Shown: positions 17,414 to 25,551 of the stretch, piece after piece
Layout of the letters: each line of letters opens with the position of its first letter
Numbering within the stretch: the stretch's first letter is position 1
Assembly: GCA_963817905.1 (NCBI GenBank)
Contig: CAWFPS010000002.1
Location: 372,001 to 436,000, forward strand
Reading direction: 5' to 3'
Source of the DNA: VRUE01 sp963817905
GTDB taxonomy: Bacteria; Actinomycetota; Thermoleophilia; Solirubrobacterales; 70-9
DNA length: 64,000 bases
Notes under the pieces: model-generated
Told to the model about the DNA's origin: nothing
What the model saw: the letters and a program-made list of their open reading frames with translations, nothing else
Database searches by the model: none
Made by a program: the position numbers and the translations under genes

Positions 17414-18378
17414 TCGCGATCGAGGTCCATCTCGATGCCGACACCGCGGCGACGATGGCGCGCGACGTCCGCGACGGCCTCTGCACGGAGCCCAAGGAGC
17501 TGGCCCCGAAGTACTTCTACGACGAGCGCGGCTCGCAGCTCTTCGAGCAGATCACAGAGCTGCCCGAGTACTACCCGACCCGTGCCGAGCGGGCGATCCT
17601 CGCCGAGCGCTCGGAGGAGATCGTCGCCGCCGCCGGCGCGCCGCGGTCCCTGGTCGAGCTCGGCTCCGGCTCCGCGGCGAAGACCCGCCACCTGCTCAGC
17701 GCCATGCGCGACGCCGGCTGCTTGCGCACCTATGTCCCGGTCGACATCTCCGAGGAGATCACCCACGAAACCGCGAAGCTGCTCGTCGACGAGTACCCCG
17801 GCCTGGCGATCCGCGGCCTCGTCTGCGACTTCGAGCACCACCTGGAGCGCATCCCCGATGGCGACGGCGGCCGCCTGATCGCCTTCCTCGGCGGCACGAT
17901 CGGCAACCTCTATCCGGAGCCCCGCCGCGATTTCCTCGCCCGGCTCGCCGGCCTGATGGGACCAGAGGACCGGCTCCTGCTCGGCACCGACCTGGTCAAG
18001 GGAAGCGACCGGCTGGAGGCCGCCTACGACGACGCCAGCGGCGTCACCGCCGAGTTCAACAAGAACGTGCTCAGCGTGCTCAATCGCGAGCTGGGCGCCG
18101 ACTTCGACCTCGACGCCTTCGAGCATGTCGCCCGCTACGACGCCGGCGAGGCGCGCATGGACATCCGCCTGCGCTCCCTGGCCGAGCAGACAGTGCAGCT
18201 CGATGAGCTCGACGTCTCGGTCGATTTCGCCGCCGGGGAGGAGATGCGCACCGAGATCTCCAGCAAGTTCACCTACGAGAAGCTCACCCGCGTCTACGAG
18301 GAAGCCGGCCTCGCGATCAGCGGCTGGTTCACCGACGCCGACTGCGACTACGCCCTCAGCCTCGCCCGCGTCGTTTAG
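17410..18378 (+). CDS. egtD: L-histidine N-alpha-trimethyltransferase EgtD
   Basis: The 322-residue protein is the usual EgtD length. It shows PKYFYDERGSQLFEQITELPEYYPTR split across the expected block, SAM motif LVELGSGSAAKTRHLL, and the late IAFLGGTIGNL and ARMDIRLRS substrate segments. It trimethylates histidine to hercynine, the EgtB substrate. The ATG overlaps the egtB stop. No egtA, egtC or egtE is nearby, so the thiol donor and the C-S lyase must come from elsewhere. Its stop overlaps the convergent LLM gene by 4 nt. Confidence 0.94.
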   Translation: MIAIEVHLDADTAATMARDVRDGLCTEPKELAPKYFYDERGSQLFEQITELPEYYPTRAERAILAERSEEIVAAAGAPRSLVELGSGSAAKTRHLLSAMRDAGCLRTYVPVDISEEITHETAKLLVDEYPGLAIRGLVCDFEHHLERIPDGDGGRLIAFLGGTIGNLYPEPRRDFLARLAGLMGPEDRLLLGTDLVKGSDRLEAAYDDASGVTAEFNKNVLSVLNRELGADFDLDAFEHVARYDAGEARMDIRLRSLAEQTVQLDELDVSVDFAAGEEMRTEISSKFTYEKLTRVYEEAGLAISGWFTDADCDYALSLARVV

Positions 18379-19307
18379 GGCGCCAGCGCCTCGATCAGCT
18401 CGCCGAGCTTGTCCGGCGTCGTGATCGGGGTCAGGATCGGCAGGGTGATGCCGCCCTCGACGAAGGCGTCGACCCGCGCCCGCATCTGCTCTGGCGAGCC
18501 GAAGACGAACATCTCCTCGATCAGCTCCCATGGCGCGGCGGCGGCGGCACCCTGGCGGTCGCCGGCCTCCCAGGCCTCGACCATCGGCGCGATCTGCTCG
18601 CCGTAGCCGAGCCAGCGGTAGAAGGCCGCGTAGACGGGGACCGTGATGTAGGAGGAGAACATGAAACGGGCCAGTGGCTCGACCGCCTCGCGCTCGCCCG
18701 GCAGGCAGAAGAAGCGGCAGAGCAGCTCGAAGCCCTCGGGCGCCCCCTCGAGCTGCGCGGTCACCCTGGGCAGGCCGCCGAGCGGCAGGAAGTTGGTGAA
18801 GGCACCGCTGGCGCGCTCCACGGCAAGCTCGAGCATCTTGCCGCGCAGGGCGGCGAGCACGATCGGCAGCGGCTGCGCCGGGGCGCTCTCGAGTTTGAAG
18901 CCGCTGGCGGTGCGCTCGCCGGCCAGGGCCGCGTCGAGGAAGTCGAGCGTCTCCCGCACCTTGGCAAGCGGCCGCTCGAAGGGGATGCCGTTCCAGCCTT
19001 CGACGATGCGGTCCGAGGAGGAGCCGATGCCGAGCACGAAGCGCCCGTCCGAGGCGCTGGCAAGGGCGGCAGCCTCCTGCGCCAACAGCGCCGGCCCGCG
19101 CTGGAAGACGCCAACGATCCCAGTGCCCAACCGCGCCCGCTCGGTCCAAGCCGCACTCAGAGCCAGCGGAGTGAATCCATCGGGCCCGTTCGTCTCGCCA
19201 CTCCAGAAGTCGGTGTAGCCGACCGCCTCGGCCCGCTTCACCAGCTCCTCATGCCCGGCCAGCGTCAACCCCGGCAGCGGCAACGTCAATCCCCAGCGTT
19301 CACCCAT
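18375..19307 (-). CDS. LLM-class flavin/F420-dependent oxidoreductase
   Basis: The 310-residue protein begins RWGLTLPLPGLTLAGHEEL and continues AEAVGYTDFWSGETNG, TGIVGVFQRGPALLAQEAA and FVLGIGSSSDRIVEGWNG. This is the LLM TIM-barrel pattern, including the RGP.ALAQ.A segment common in F420-dependent actinobacterial members. No substrate can be named. TAGGGT lies 6 nt before the ATG, the tightest leaderless spacing in this window. It converges on egtD and is divergent from glpX, with a family B hairpin between. Confidence 0.87.
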   Translation of the reverse strand: MGERWGLTLPLPGLTLAGHEELVKRAEAVGYTDFWSGETNGPDGFTPLALSAAWTERARLGTGIVGVFQRGPALLAQEAAALASASDGRFVLGIGSSSDRIVEGWNGIPFERPLAKVRETLDFLDAALAGERTASGFKLESAPAQPLPIVLAALRGKMLELAVERASGAFTNFLPLGGLPRVTAQLEGAPEGFELLCRFFCLPGEREAVEPLARFMFSSYITVPVYAAFYRWLGYGEQIAPMVEAWEAGDRQGAAAAAPWELIEEMFVFGSPEQMRARVDAFVEGGITLPILTPITTPDKLGELIEALAP

Positions 19308-19313
19308 GGCCGC

Positions 19314-19319
19314 ACCCTA
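19314..19319 (-). promoter_or_regulatory. -10 box, probable leaderless promoter of LLM gene
   Basis: TAGGGT on the minus strand ends 6 nt before the ATG at 19307. Confidence 0.5.
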
Positions 19320-19324
19320 CCCCC

Positions 19325-19387
19325 GAACCTCGGTTCCGGTGCGCCTTTCCTCGTCTATGACCACATAAGGCGCACCGGAAGGGGTTC
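19325..19387. repeat. Intergenic hairpin, family B copy 1
   Basis: TTCCGGTGCGCCTT (19334-19347) pairs exactly with 19367-19380. GAACC/GGTTC pair outside an internal loop. The loop carries GTCTATGACCA, also present in inverted orientation in the copy at 42593-42646. Confidence 0.85.
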
Positions 19388-19390
19388 CAA

Positions 19391-19396
19391 TAGGCT
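19391..19396 (+). promoter_or_regulatory. -10 box, probable leaderless promoter of glpX
   Basis: TAGGCT lies 8 nt before ATG 19405. Confidence 0.5.
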
Positions 19397-19404
19397 GCCG
19401 GGGG

Positions 19405-20403
19405 ATGGAGGGGACACCCGCCACCAAGCCGGACCGCAACCTTGCCCTGGAGCTCGTCCGGGTGACCGAGGCGGCGGCGCTCTCCGCCGCTCGCTGGGTT
19501 GGGCGAGGCGACAAGCTCGCTGCCGACGGCGCCGCCGTCGACGCGATGCGCTTCGTGCTCGACTCGGTCGCCATGGACGGCGTCGTCGTGATCGGCGAGG
19601 GGGAGAAGGACGAGGCGCCGATGCTCTTCAACGGCGAGCAGATCGGCGACGGCAGCCCGCCCGTGGTCGATATCGCCGTCGACCCGCTGGAGGGGACGAC
19701 GCTCTGCGCCCGCGGCATGCCCAGCGCCCTGGCGGTGATCGCCCTCGCTGAGCGCGGTTCGATGTTCGACCCCGGCCCCTGCGTCTACATGGAAAAGATG
19801 GCCGGCAGCGAGGAGATCGCCGACCTGCTCGACCTCGATCGCCCCCTGCCTGAGACCTTGAAGCTGATCGCCGAGCGCAAGGGCGAGAGCGTCGGCGACG
19901 TGATCGTGGTCATGCTCGACCGCCCGCGCCACGAGGACGCCATGCGCGAGGTGCGTGAGGCAGGCGCGCGCCTGCGCCTGATCAGCGACGGCGATGTCTC
20001 GGCGGCGCTGCTCGCGGTCAGCGAACGCTCGCCGGTCGACCTGCTCTGGGGCATCGGCGGCACACCCGAGGGCGTGCTTTCCGCCGCGGCGCTGAAGTCG
20101 ATGGGCGGCCAGCAGCTCGGCCGCCTCTGGCCGCGCAACGACGAGGAGCGCAGCGCCGCCGTCGAGGCCGGCTACGACCTGGACCGAGTACTCACCGCCG
20201 ACGACCTCTGCTCCGGCGATGACGTCTTCTTCTCAGCCACCGGCGTCACCGACGGAGACGTCCTGCAGGGCGTCCGCTACCGCGGCAACGGCGCGACCAC
20301 CGAATCGCTGGTCATGCGTTCCCGCTCGGGCACCGTTCGCCGCGTCCACGCCCGCCACGATCGCGCCAAGCTGCGGGCGATCATCGGCGAGCGCTACGGC
20401 TGA
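19405..20403 (+). CDS. glpX: Class II fructose-1,6-bisphosphatase GlpX
   Basis: The 332-residue GlpX-type phosphatase has LVRVTEAAALSAARWVGRGDK, the metal-binding VVVIGEGEKDEAPML and DIAVDPLEGTT, then DRPRHEDAMREVREAGARL and WGIGGTPEGVL. These are the diagnostic blocks of the lithium-sensitive class II enzyme. It removes the C1 phosphate in gluconeogenesis and is the main FBPase in actinobacteria. Its final codons overlap the convergent YihY-family gene by about 10 nt. Confidence 0.96.
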   Translation: MEGTPATKPDRNLALELVRVTEAAALSAARWVGRGDKLAADGAAVDAMRFVLDSVAMDGVVVIGEGEKDEAPMLFNGEQIGDGSPPVVDIAVDPLEGTTLCARGMPSALAVIALAERGSMFDPGPCVYMEKMAGSEEIADLLDLDRPLPETLKLIAERKGESVGDVIVVMLDRPRHEDAMREVREAGARLRLISDGDVSAALLAVSERSPVDLLWGIGGTPEGVLSAAALKSMGGQQLGRLWPRNDEERSAAVEAGYDLDRVLTADDLCSGDDVFFSATGVTDGDVLQGVRYRGNGATTESLVMRSRSGTVRRVHARHDRAKLRAIIGERYG

Positions 20404-21293
20404 GCCTCTTCGCAGCCGCAGGGCTTCTTCGCCGCGGCACCGTTCGCGTAGGGCATCTCGCCGGTGTCGTGCAGCTCGTGGCGCAGTGAGTTGATCACCG
20501 CGCCGGCCAGGAGGGCCAGGCTGAGCACGTAGAACCAGAGCAGCGCGATCAGGACGAATCCCAGGGTCGAGCCGAAGCGCGAGAGGCTGGAGACGTTGGA
20601 GAGGTAGACCGGAAAGAGCCAGTTGGCGACACCGGCGCCGAAGGTGACGAAGGCCGCCCCCGGCCAGACCGCCCGCCAGGGCATGTGCCCCTTCGGCACC
20701 GCCCAGAAGATCACGCAGCAGATCACGAAGGTGATCAGGACCGCGGCACCTAGCAGCAGCACCGTGTCGATCGCCTTGATGTCGGAGAGGCCGAAGGGCA
20801 GCCGGTCGGTGCTCGAGACCAGGGCGCTCTCCATCGTCGGCAGGAAGATGCTGGCGGCGATGAAGAGCAGGACGACGGCCAACATCGCGAATGAGAAGCG
20901 CTTCTGCTCGACCCAGCCGCGGCACTCGACGTGGTAGATGCGGCAGAAGGCGGTGTCCATCGCGCCCCAGAAGGAGGCGCCGATCCAGAGCGAGCCGACG
21001 AAGGCGGCGATCCCGATCGTGGCCGAGTTTTCCTCGATCCGGTTGAGCGCGTCAGTCAGCGTGCGCTGCTCGACGTTGGGGAAGAGCCGCTGCAGGTCGT
21101 CGAGCACGCCAGCCTCGACGCCGCTGATCTTCAGCACCTGGCCGAAGACGAAGAGCACCAGCAGGGCGAAGGGGAAGACCGCCAGCATCAGGTTGTAGGC
21201 GACCATCGCCGAGAGCCCGGTGACGTTCTCCCGGTATGCGCGGTTCCAGAAGGCGCGCAGCCAGGGACGGGTATTTCGCACCGATTTGGGCAT
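20394..21293 (-). CDS. YihY/virulence factor BrkB family membrane protein
   Basis: The 299-residue protein has six predicted membrane helices. It has the family opening VTGLSAMVAYNLMLAVFPFALL, central FVGSLWIGASFWGAMDTAFCRIYHV, and late FGSTLGFVLIALLWFYVLSLALLAGAVIN. The cytoplasmic tail ends KKPCGCEEAQP, a Cys pair of unknown use. The family is a likely inner-membrane transporter or lipid-related protein and is not RNase BN. Its promoter reads divergently from the strong promoter at 21293-21321: TTGCTC and GATAAT with 16 nt between them on the minus strand. Confidence 0.88.
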   Translation of the reverse strand: MPKSVRNTRPWLRAFWNRAYRENVTGLSAMVAYNLMLAVFPFALLVLFVFGQVLKISGVEAGVLDDLQRLFPNVEQRTLTDALNRIEENSATIGIAAFVGSLWIGASFWGAMDTAFCRIYHVECRGWVEQKRFSFAMLAVVLLFIAASIFLPTMESALVSSTDRLPFGLSDIKAIDTVLLLGAAVLITFVICCVIFWAVPKGHMPWRAVWPGAAFVTFGAGVANWLFPVYLSNVSSLSRFGSTLGFVLIALLWFYVLSLALLAGAVINSLRHELHDTGEMPYANGAAAKKPCGCEEAQP

Positions 21294-21321
21294 TGACTTC
21301 AGAAACTGAAGCGATTATCAT
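21293..21321 (+). promoter_or_regulatory. Strong sigma-A promoter
   Basis: TTGACT (21293-21298), 17 nt spacer, TATCAT (21316-21321). Predicted start is about 21328. The -35 begins on the last base of the divergent YihY gene's ATG. This is the best full -35/-10 pair in the window. Confidence 0.75.
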
Positions 21322-21327
21322 GCGAAC

Positions 21328-21415
21328 AGACGTTTGAGCAAGACCTAAACGCCGTAGTGGGGCAGCACAGCGCAGACTAGTTGTCTATGCGGACCGGATC
21401 TCCGGTCCGTTTTTT
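21328..21415 (+). ncRNA. Candidate small RNA or attenuated leader upstream of rpoD
   Basis: An approximately 88-nt unit runs from the strong promoter to an intrinsic terminator and contains no convincing open frame. It can form a CGTTT/AAACG hairpin, a GCAGAC/GTC-ATGC hairpin and the terminator stem. No known RNA family was recognised. It is either an independent sRNA or the 5' leader of rpoD controlled by premature termination, since no clear second promoter is visible before rpoD. Confidence 0.55.
21391..21415 (+). terminator. Intrinsic terminator before rpoD
   Basis: GGACCGGA-TC-TCCGGTCC stem immediately followed by six T's; canonical rho-independent form, rare in this window. Confidence 0.85.
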
Positions 21416-21489
21416 CGCGACTTTCGGCCTGCGACGGTATTTCATCGGCAGGACTAAAACTTCTAGCGCAAAGAAACGAGTAGATAGGG

Positions 21490-22596
21490 ATGCTGGTAGC
21501 AGAGCTTCAAGAGCTTGAGGAGGTCAAAGGCCTCATCACCCGAGGGCAGCAGCTTGGCGTGCTGACCTTCGGCGACATTTCCTCCGCGGTTTCGGAGGTC
21601 GATCTGGACGAGTCCGACGTCGAGGACCTTTACGGGCACCTCGAGAAGTCGGGAATCGAGCTGGTCGAGGACATGGACCCGGCCCAGAAAGCGGCCGCGG
21701 AAGCGATGCCCGCCGACACCGGCAAGAAAGGCCGGCGCCGCCAGAAAGCCGCGCTCGACCTGAAACCGGACATGACCACGGACAGCCTGCAGCTGTTCCT
21801 CAAGGACATCGGCAAGGTCCGCCTGCTGACCGCGGCGGAGGAGGTCGAACTCGCCAAGCGGATCGAGCGCGGCGACCTCGACGCGAAGCAGAAAATGGTC
21901 GAGTCCAACCTGCGCCTGGTCGTCTCGATCGCGAAGAATTACCGCAACCAGGGCCTGCCCTTCCTCGACCTGATCCAGGAGGGCACGCTGGGCCTGGTCC
22001 GCGCGGCGGAGAAGTTCGACTACCGCAAGGGATTCAAGTTCTCGACCTACGCGACCTGGTGGATCCGCCAGGCGATCGCCCGCGCGCTCGCCGACAAGGC
22101 ACGGACGATCCGCATCCCGGTCCACGTGGTCGAGAAGCTGAACAAGATCGGCCGCGCCGAGCGCAAGCTGGTCACCGAGCTGGGCCGCGAGCCCACCCCG
22201 GAGGAGATCGCCGAGGTGACGGGGATCGATCCCGAGGAGGTCGACTCGATCAAGCGCTCCGCCCAGGCTCCGGTATCGCTGGAGAAGCCGGTCGGCGACG
22301 AGGAGGAGTCGGAGTTCGGCCAGTTCATCGCCGACGAGAAGGCCGAGTCCCCCTTCGACCGCGCCGCGGACCTGCTGACCAAAGAGGCGCTGAAGGAGGC
22401 ATTGGAGAACCTCTCCTACCGCGAGCGGCGCGTGCTGGAGCTGCGCTACGGCCTCGGCGGCGAGCACCCGCGCACGCTCGACGAGGTCGGTCGCACCTTC
22501 AACGTCACCCGCGAGCGCATCCGCCAGATCGAGAACCAGTCGCTGAAGAAGCTGCAGCAGTTGGGAGAAGCCCAGAAGCTTCGCGAGGTCACTTAA
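21490..22596 (+). CDS. rpoD: Primary RNA polymerase sigma factor (RpoD/SigA)
   Basis: At 368 residues it has a short region 1.1 (GLITRGQQLGVLTFGDI), region 1.2 (DSLQLFLKDIGKVRLLTAAEE), region 2 with LRLVVSIAKNYRNQGLPFLD and KFSTYATWWIRQAIARA, and region 3. Region 4 ends NVTRERIRQIENQSLKKLQQ. This is the group 1 sigma pattern recognising housekeeping promoters. It sits directly upstream of pilT with 47 nt between, so pilus transcription might partly read through from rpoD. An upstream terminated leader suggests attenuation. The ribosome site before ATG 21490 is weak. Confidence 0.94.
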   Translation: MLVAELQELEEVKGLITRGQQLGVLTFGDISSAVSEVDLDESDVEDLYGHLEKSGIELVEDMDPAQKAAAEAMPADTGKKGRRRQKAALDLKPDMTTDSLQLFLKDIGKVRLLTAAEEVELAKRIERGDLDAKQKMVESNLRLVVSIAKNYRNQGLPFLDLIQEGTLGLVRAAEKFDYRKGFKFSTYATWWIRQAIARALADKARTIRIPVHVVEKLNKIGRAERKLVTELGREPTPEEIAEVTGIDPEEVDSIKRSAQAPVSLEKPVGDEEESEFGQFIADEKAESPFDRAADLLTKEALKEALENLSYRERRVLELRYGLGGEHPRTLDEVGRTFNVTRERIRQIENQSLKKLQQLGEAQKLREVT

Positions 22597-22620
22597 AGCT
22601 TCAGGACTAAGGATGCAGGG

Positions 22621-22646
22621 CATCCCGGCCGATACAGGTCGGGATG
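22621..22646 (+). promoter_or_regulatory. Hairpin sequestering the pilT start codon
   Basis: CATCCCG (22621-22627) pairs with CGGGATG (22640-22646), whose last three bases are the ATG of the next gene; inner CC/GG also pairs. The AGG ribosome-site remnant is inside the loop side. Confidence 0.5.
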
Positions 22647-23759
22647 TTCGAGATCGACAAAGCGCTGCAGCAGCTGATCGAGCGTGAAGGCTCCGACCTG
22701 CACGTCAAGGTCAACGCGAAACCGACGATTCGCCAGCACGGTGAGCTGGTCCAGCTCGACGGCTACGAGCCGCTCAGTGGCGAGGACACCGAGAAGGCCT
22801 TCCACGACATGGCCGAGGTCCGCTCGCTGACCGAGTTCGAGGAGACGGGAGAGGCCGACTTCTCCTACTCGCTGCCCGGGCTCTCGCGCTTCCGCGTCAA
22901 CACCTTCAAACAGCGCGGCTCGATCTCGATCGTCTGCCGCGCGATCCCCTTCGAGATCCGCTCGGTCGAGGAACTCGGCCTGCCGCAGGCGGTCACCAAC
23001 CTGGCCGAAGAGCAGCGCGGGATCATCCTCGTCACCGGCACCACCGGCTCGGGCAAGAGCACGACGCTGGCGGCGATGATCGACCACATCAACCGCAACC
23101 GGCCCCACCACATCATCACGCTCGAGGACCCGATCGAGTACCTGCACAAGGACAAGATGTCGATCGTCAACCAGCGCGAAGTCGGCTCCGACACGGAGAG
23201 CTTCAGCCGCGCCATGCGTCGCGTCCTGCGCCAGGACCCCGACGTGATCCTGATCGGCGAGATGCGCGACGAGGAGACTGTGCGCACGGCGCTCTCCGCC
23301 GCCGAGACCGGCCACCTCGTCCTCTCCACCGTCCACACCCTCGACGCCACCGAGACGATCAACCGGATCATCGACTTCTTCCCGCCCCACCTCCAGCACC
23401 AGGCGCGGGTGATGCTGGCGGCGACGCTCAGGGGTGCGATCGCCCAGCGGCTCGTCCCGGATATCACCGGTGAAGGCCGGGTGCCGGCCTCCGAGATCCT
23501 GGTGGTCACGGGCCGGGTGGAGGACCTGATCATGAACCCAGACGAAACCGGCAAGATCACCGAGGTGATCGCCGAGGGCGAGTACTACGGCATGCGCACC
23601 TTCGACCAGTCGCTGCTCGGTTACGTGATGGAGGGCAAGATCTCCGAGGAGGTCGCCCTCGACTACGCCTCCAGCCCGCACGACTTCAAGCTGATGCTCG
23701 CCGCCGGCGGCCAGCGCGCCAGCGGCATCGAGCAGCTCGCCGCCGAGCCTGCGTCCTAG
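22644..23759 (+). CDS. pilT: Type IV pilus retraction ATPase, PilT/PilU-like (copy 1)
   Basis: The 371-residue hexameric ATPase of the PilT family has GSDLHVKVNAKPTIR at the N-domain, Walker A GTTGSGKST (132-140), Asp box ITLEDPIEYLH, Walker B VILIGEMRD and His box TGHLVLSTVHT. The C-terminal AIRNLI motif needed for PilT retraction is replaced by RVEDLIMNP, unlike copy 2, so this may be an accessory PilU-like motor. The start codon is part of a small hairpin. It lies between rpoD and the pilus gene cluster. Confidence 0.92.
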   Translation: MFEIDKALQQLIEREGSDLHVKVNAKPTIRQHGELVQLDGYEPLSGEDTEKAFHDMAEVRSLTEFEETGEADFSYSLPGLSRFRVNTFKQRGSISIVCRAIPFEIRSVEELGLPQAVTNLAEEQRGIILVTGTTGSGKSTTLAAMIDHINRNRPHHIITLEDPIEYLHKDKMSIVNQREVGSDTESFSRAMRRVLRQDPDVILIGEMRDEETVRTALSAAETGHLVLSTVHTLDATETINRIIDFFPPHLQHQARVMLAATLRGAIAQRLVPDITGEGRVPASEILVVTGRVEDLIMNPDETGKITEVIAEGEYYGMRTFDQSLLGYVMEGKISEEVALDYASSPHDFKLMLAAGGQRASGIEQLAAEPAS

Positions 23760-23834
23760 TACGAACGTCTAGCTGGGCTAAAGGCGCGACCGCTGCGCTC
23801 AAGGGTGGGGCCCCTGGAGCCGATCAAGAGGTCG

Positions 23835-25481
23835 ATGCTGCAATTTGCCGCTCCATTTTTCCGCCGCCTCCGCACCCTGGCTCACAGCGAGCGGGGAATG
23901 GCGCTCCCGGTGGCGCTCTTCGCCATGGTCTCCAGCATGGCCCTTGCTGGGGCCGCCGTGATCGCCACCGTCGACGTCCAGCAGGGATCGCACCGCGACA
24001 GCGACTCGAAGACCGCGATCCAGGCCGCTGACGCCGGCGCCAACATCGCTCGCCTGCGCCTCAACCGCTACTCGACAGTGCTGGCGGAAATGCCCTGCCT
24101 GGCGGCGGGGTCCGGCGGGATCGTCGGCGGGACGACCCAGGTCGAAGCCGACGGCTGGTGCCCGGAGGTGGCCGGAACGGTCGGCGGCGCGACTTACGCA
24201 TACCGCGTCTCTCCGGTGAGCAGCAAATGTGGCCTCTACGACCTTTGCGTCGTCTCCAGCGGCAGCGCCAACGGGGTCACTCGCCGGATCGAGGTGACCT
24301 ACAACAGCGACGGCTCGGGTGGCAACCAGGAGGACAACGGAGAAAACGTCGACGAGGGCACAGAAACCCAGGAAGAAAAAGAACAGAAAGAAAAAGAACT
24401 CCAGGAACAGGAAGAAGAAACGGGCAACGACTGGAGCAGCGGCGAAGGGATCGACGGGGTGATCGGCGTCGAACACGTCGAGATCGACAACAACGCCGAC
24501 GCCCGGGTCAGCGTTGGCACCAACGGCGACATCCACGTTCACAACAACGGCAACGTCTGCGGCAACATCCGCCACGGAATCGGCAAAAAAGTCGAATTCG
24601 ACAACAACGGCACCCAGTGCAGCGGCTACGGGATAAGCGAAGGCAACGTCGACCTGCCGCCTGTGAGCAGCTTCATGCCCTCTGACATCGCCACCAACAA
24701 CTCGAACTACCGCCTCGTCGAGTGCACGAAAACGAAACCGGCGCCGGTGCCGACAGGCTGCCAGTCCGATACCTACTCGAAGAGCTGGTCCAGCACCAAG
24801 CCGTGGAACCCGAGCTTGCGGAAGATCGAAACCTCCAACAACGCGACCCTGACCCTCGGCGGCGGCGACTACTTCGCCTGCCGGCTGATCCTGAGCAACA
24901 ACTCGCACCTGATCATGGCCGAGGGTGCGACGGTGCGCGTCTTCTTCGACACGCCCGAGAACTGCGGACTCGGCTCGGGCTCGAAGCAGATCGACATCAG
25001 CAACAACGCCAACATCACCTCGACCGGCTACCAGCCGACGCTGGGCCAGTACGAGCTGCCGGGCTTCTACCTGCTGGGCTCGACGACGACCTCGACCAAG
25101 GTCGAATGGTCGAACAACAGCGGCACCAACGAGTTCATCCTCTACGCGCCCAACAGCGACATCGAGCTGAGCAACAACGCGGTCTTCCACGGCATCATCG
25201 CCGGCAAGACCGTCCACCTGGACAACAACGCGGTCGTTGTCCAGGACTCCGGCTTCGCCGTGCCGGAAGTGCTCAACCCTTGGAAAGACACCAGCGGCGG
25301 CAGTGGTGGCGGCGAAAGCGGCGAAGAAACGATCGGCGAAGAAGAAGAAACGACCAAAGAAGAAGAAGAAACCGCCGAACAGACGGAAACCGCGCCGACC
25401 GCGATCTACTTCACGCCGCAGTCCTTCGTCGAGTGCAGCGGCCTCGCCACTCCCGGCGTCGCCCCCAACGTCAACTGCTGA
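23835..25481 (+). CDS. PilX-like pilus-associated protein with Asn-Asn repeats
   Basis: The 548-residue protein begins with a basic stretch and SERGMALPVALFAMVSSM, a PilX-type N-terminus cut after Gly21 with no Glu at +5. AIQAADAGANIARLRLNRY follows, as in PilX proteins. After a Glu/Gln-rich linker (about 180-205) come many short blocks each holding an NN pair (VEIDNNADA, IHVHNNGNV, VEFDNNGTQ, IETSNNATL, IDISNNANI, IELSNNAVF, VHLDNNAVV), spaced like beta-helix rungs. A second Glu-rich segment lies near the C-terminus. GTG 23805 is an alternative start. It is probably an extracellular pilus-associated beta-solenoid; function is inferred. Confidence 0.8.
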   Translation: MLQFAAPFFRRLRTLAHSERGMALPVALFAMVSSMALAGAAVIATVDVQQGSHRDSDSKTAIQAADAGANIARLRLNRYSTVLAEMPCLAAGSGGIVGGTTQVEADGWCPEVAGTVGGATYAYRVSPVSSKCGLYDLCVVSSGSANGVTRRIEVTYNSDGSGGNQEDNGENVDEGTETQEEKEQKEKELQEQEEETGNDWSSGEGIDGVIGVEHVEIDNNADARVSVGTNGDIHVHNNGNVCGNIRHGIGKKVEFDNNGTQCSGYGISEGNVDLPPVSSFMPSDIATNNSNYRLVECTKTKPAPVPTGCQSDTYSKSWSSTKPWNPSLRKIETSNNATLTLGGGDYFACRLILSNNSHLIMAEGATVRVFFDTPENCGLGSGSKQIDISNNANITSTGYQPTLGQYELPGFYLLGSTTTSTKVEWSNNSGTNEFILYAPNSDIELSNNAVFHGIIAGKTVHLDNNAVVVQDSGFAVPEVLNPWKDTSGGSGGGESGEETIGEEEETTKEEEETAEQTETAPTAIYFTPQSFVECSGLATPGVAPNVNC

Positions 25482-25551
25482 TTCCCGCCGGGGATTCGCC
25501 CTGCGGGACTCAAGCTCGAAGCCGAAGTTGTCGAGCTAGGTAAGCGAACGT

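Noticed and set aside
24470..25240. Short recurring motifs that could suggest a CRISPR array
   Set aside because: They are codons for NN-containing protein repeats in one open frame, with irregular spacing and no conserved DNA repeat.
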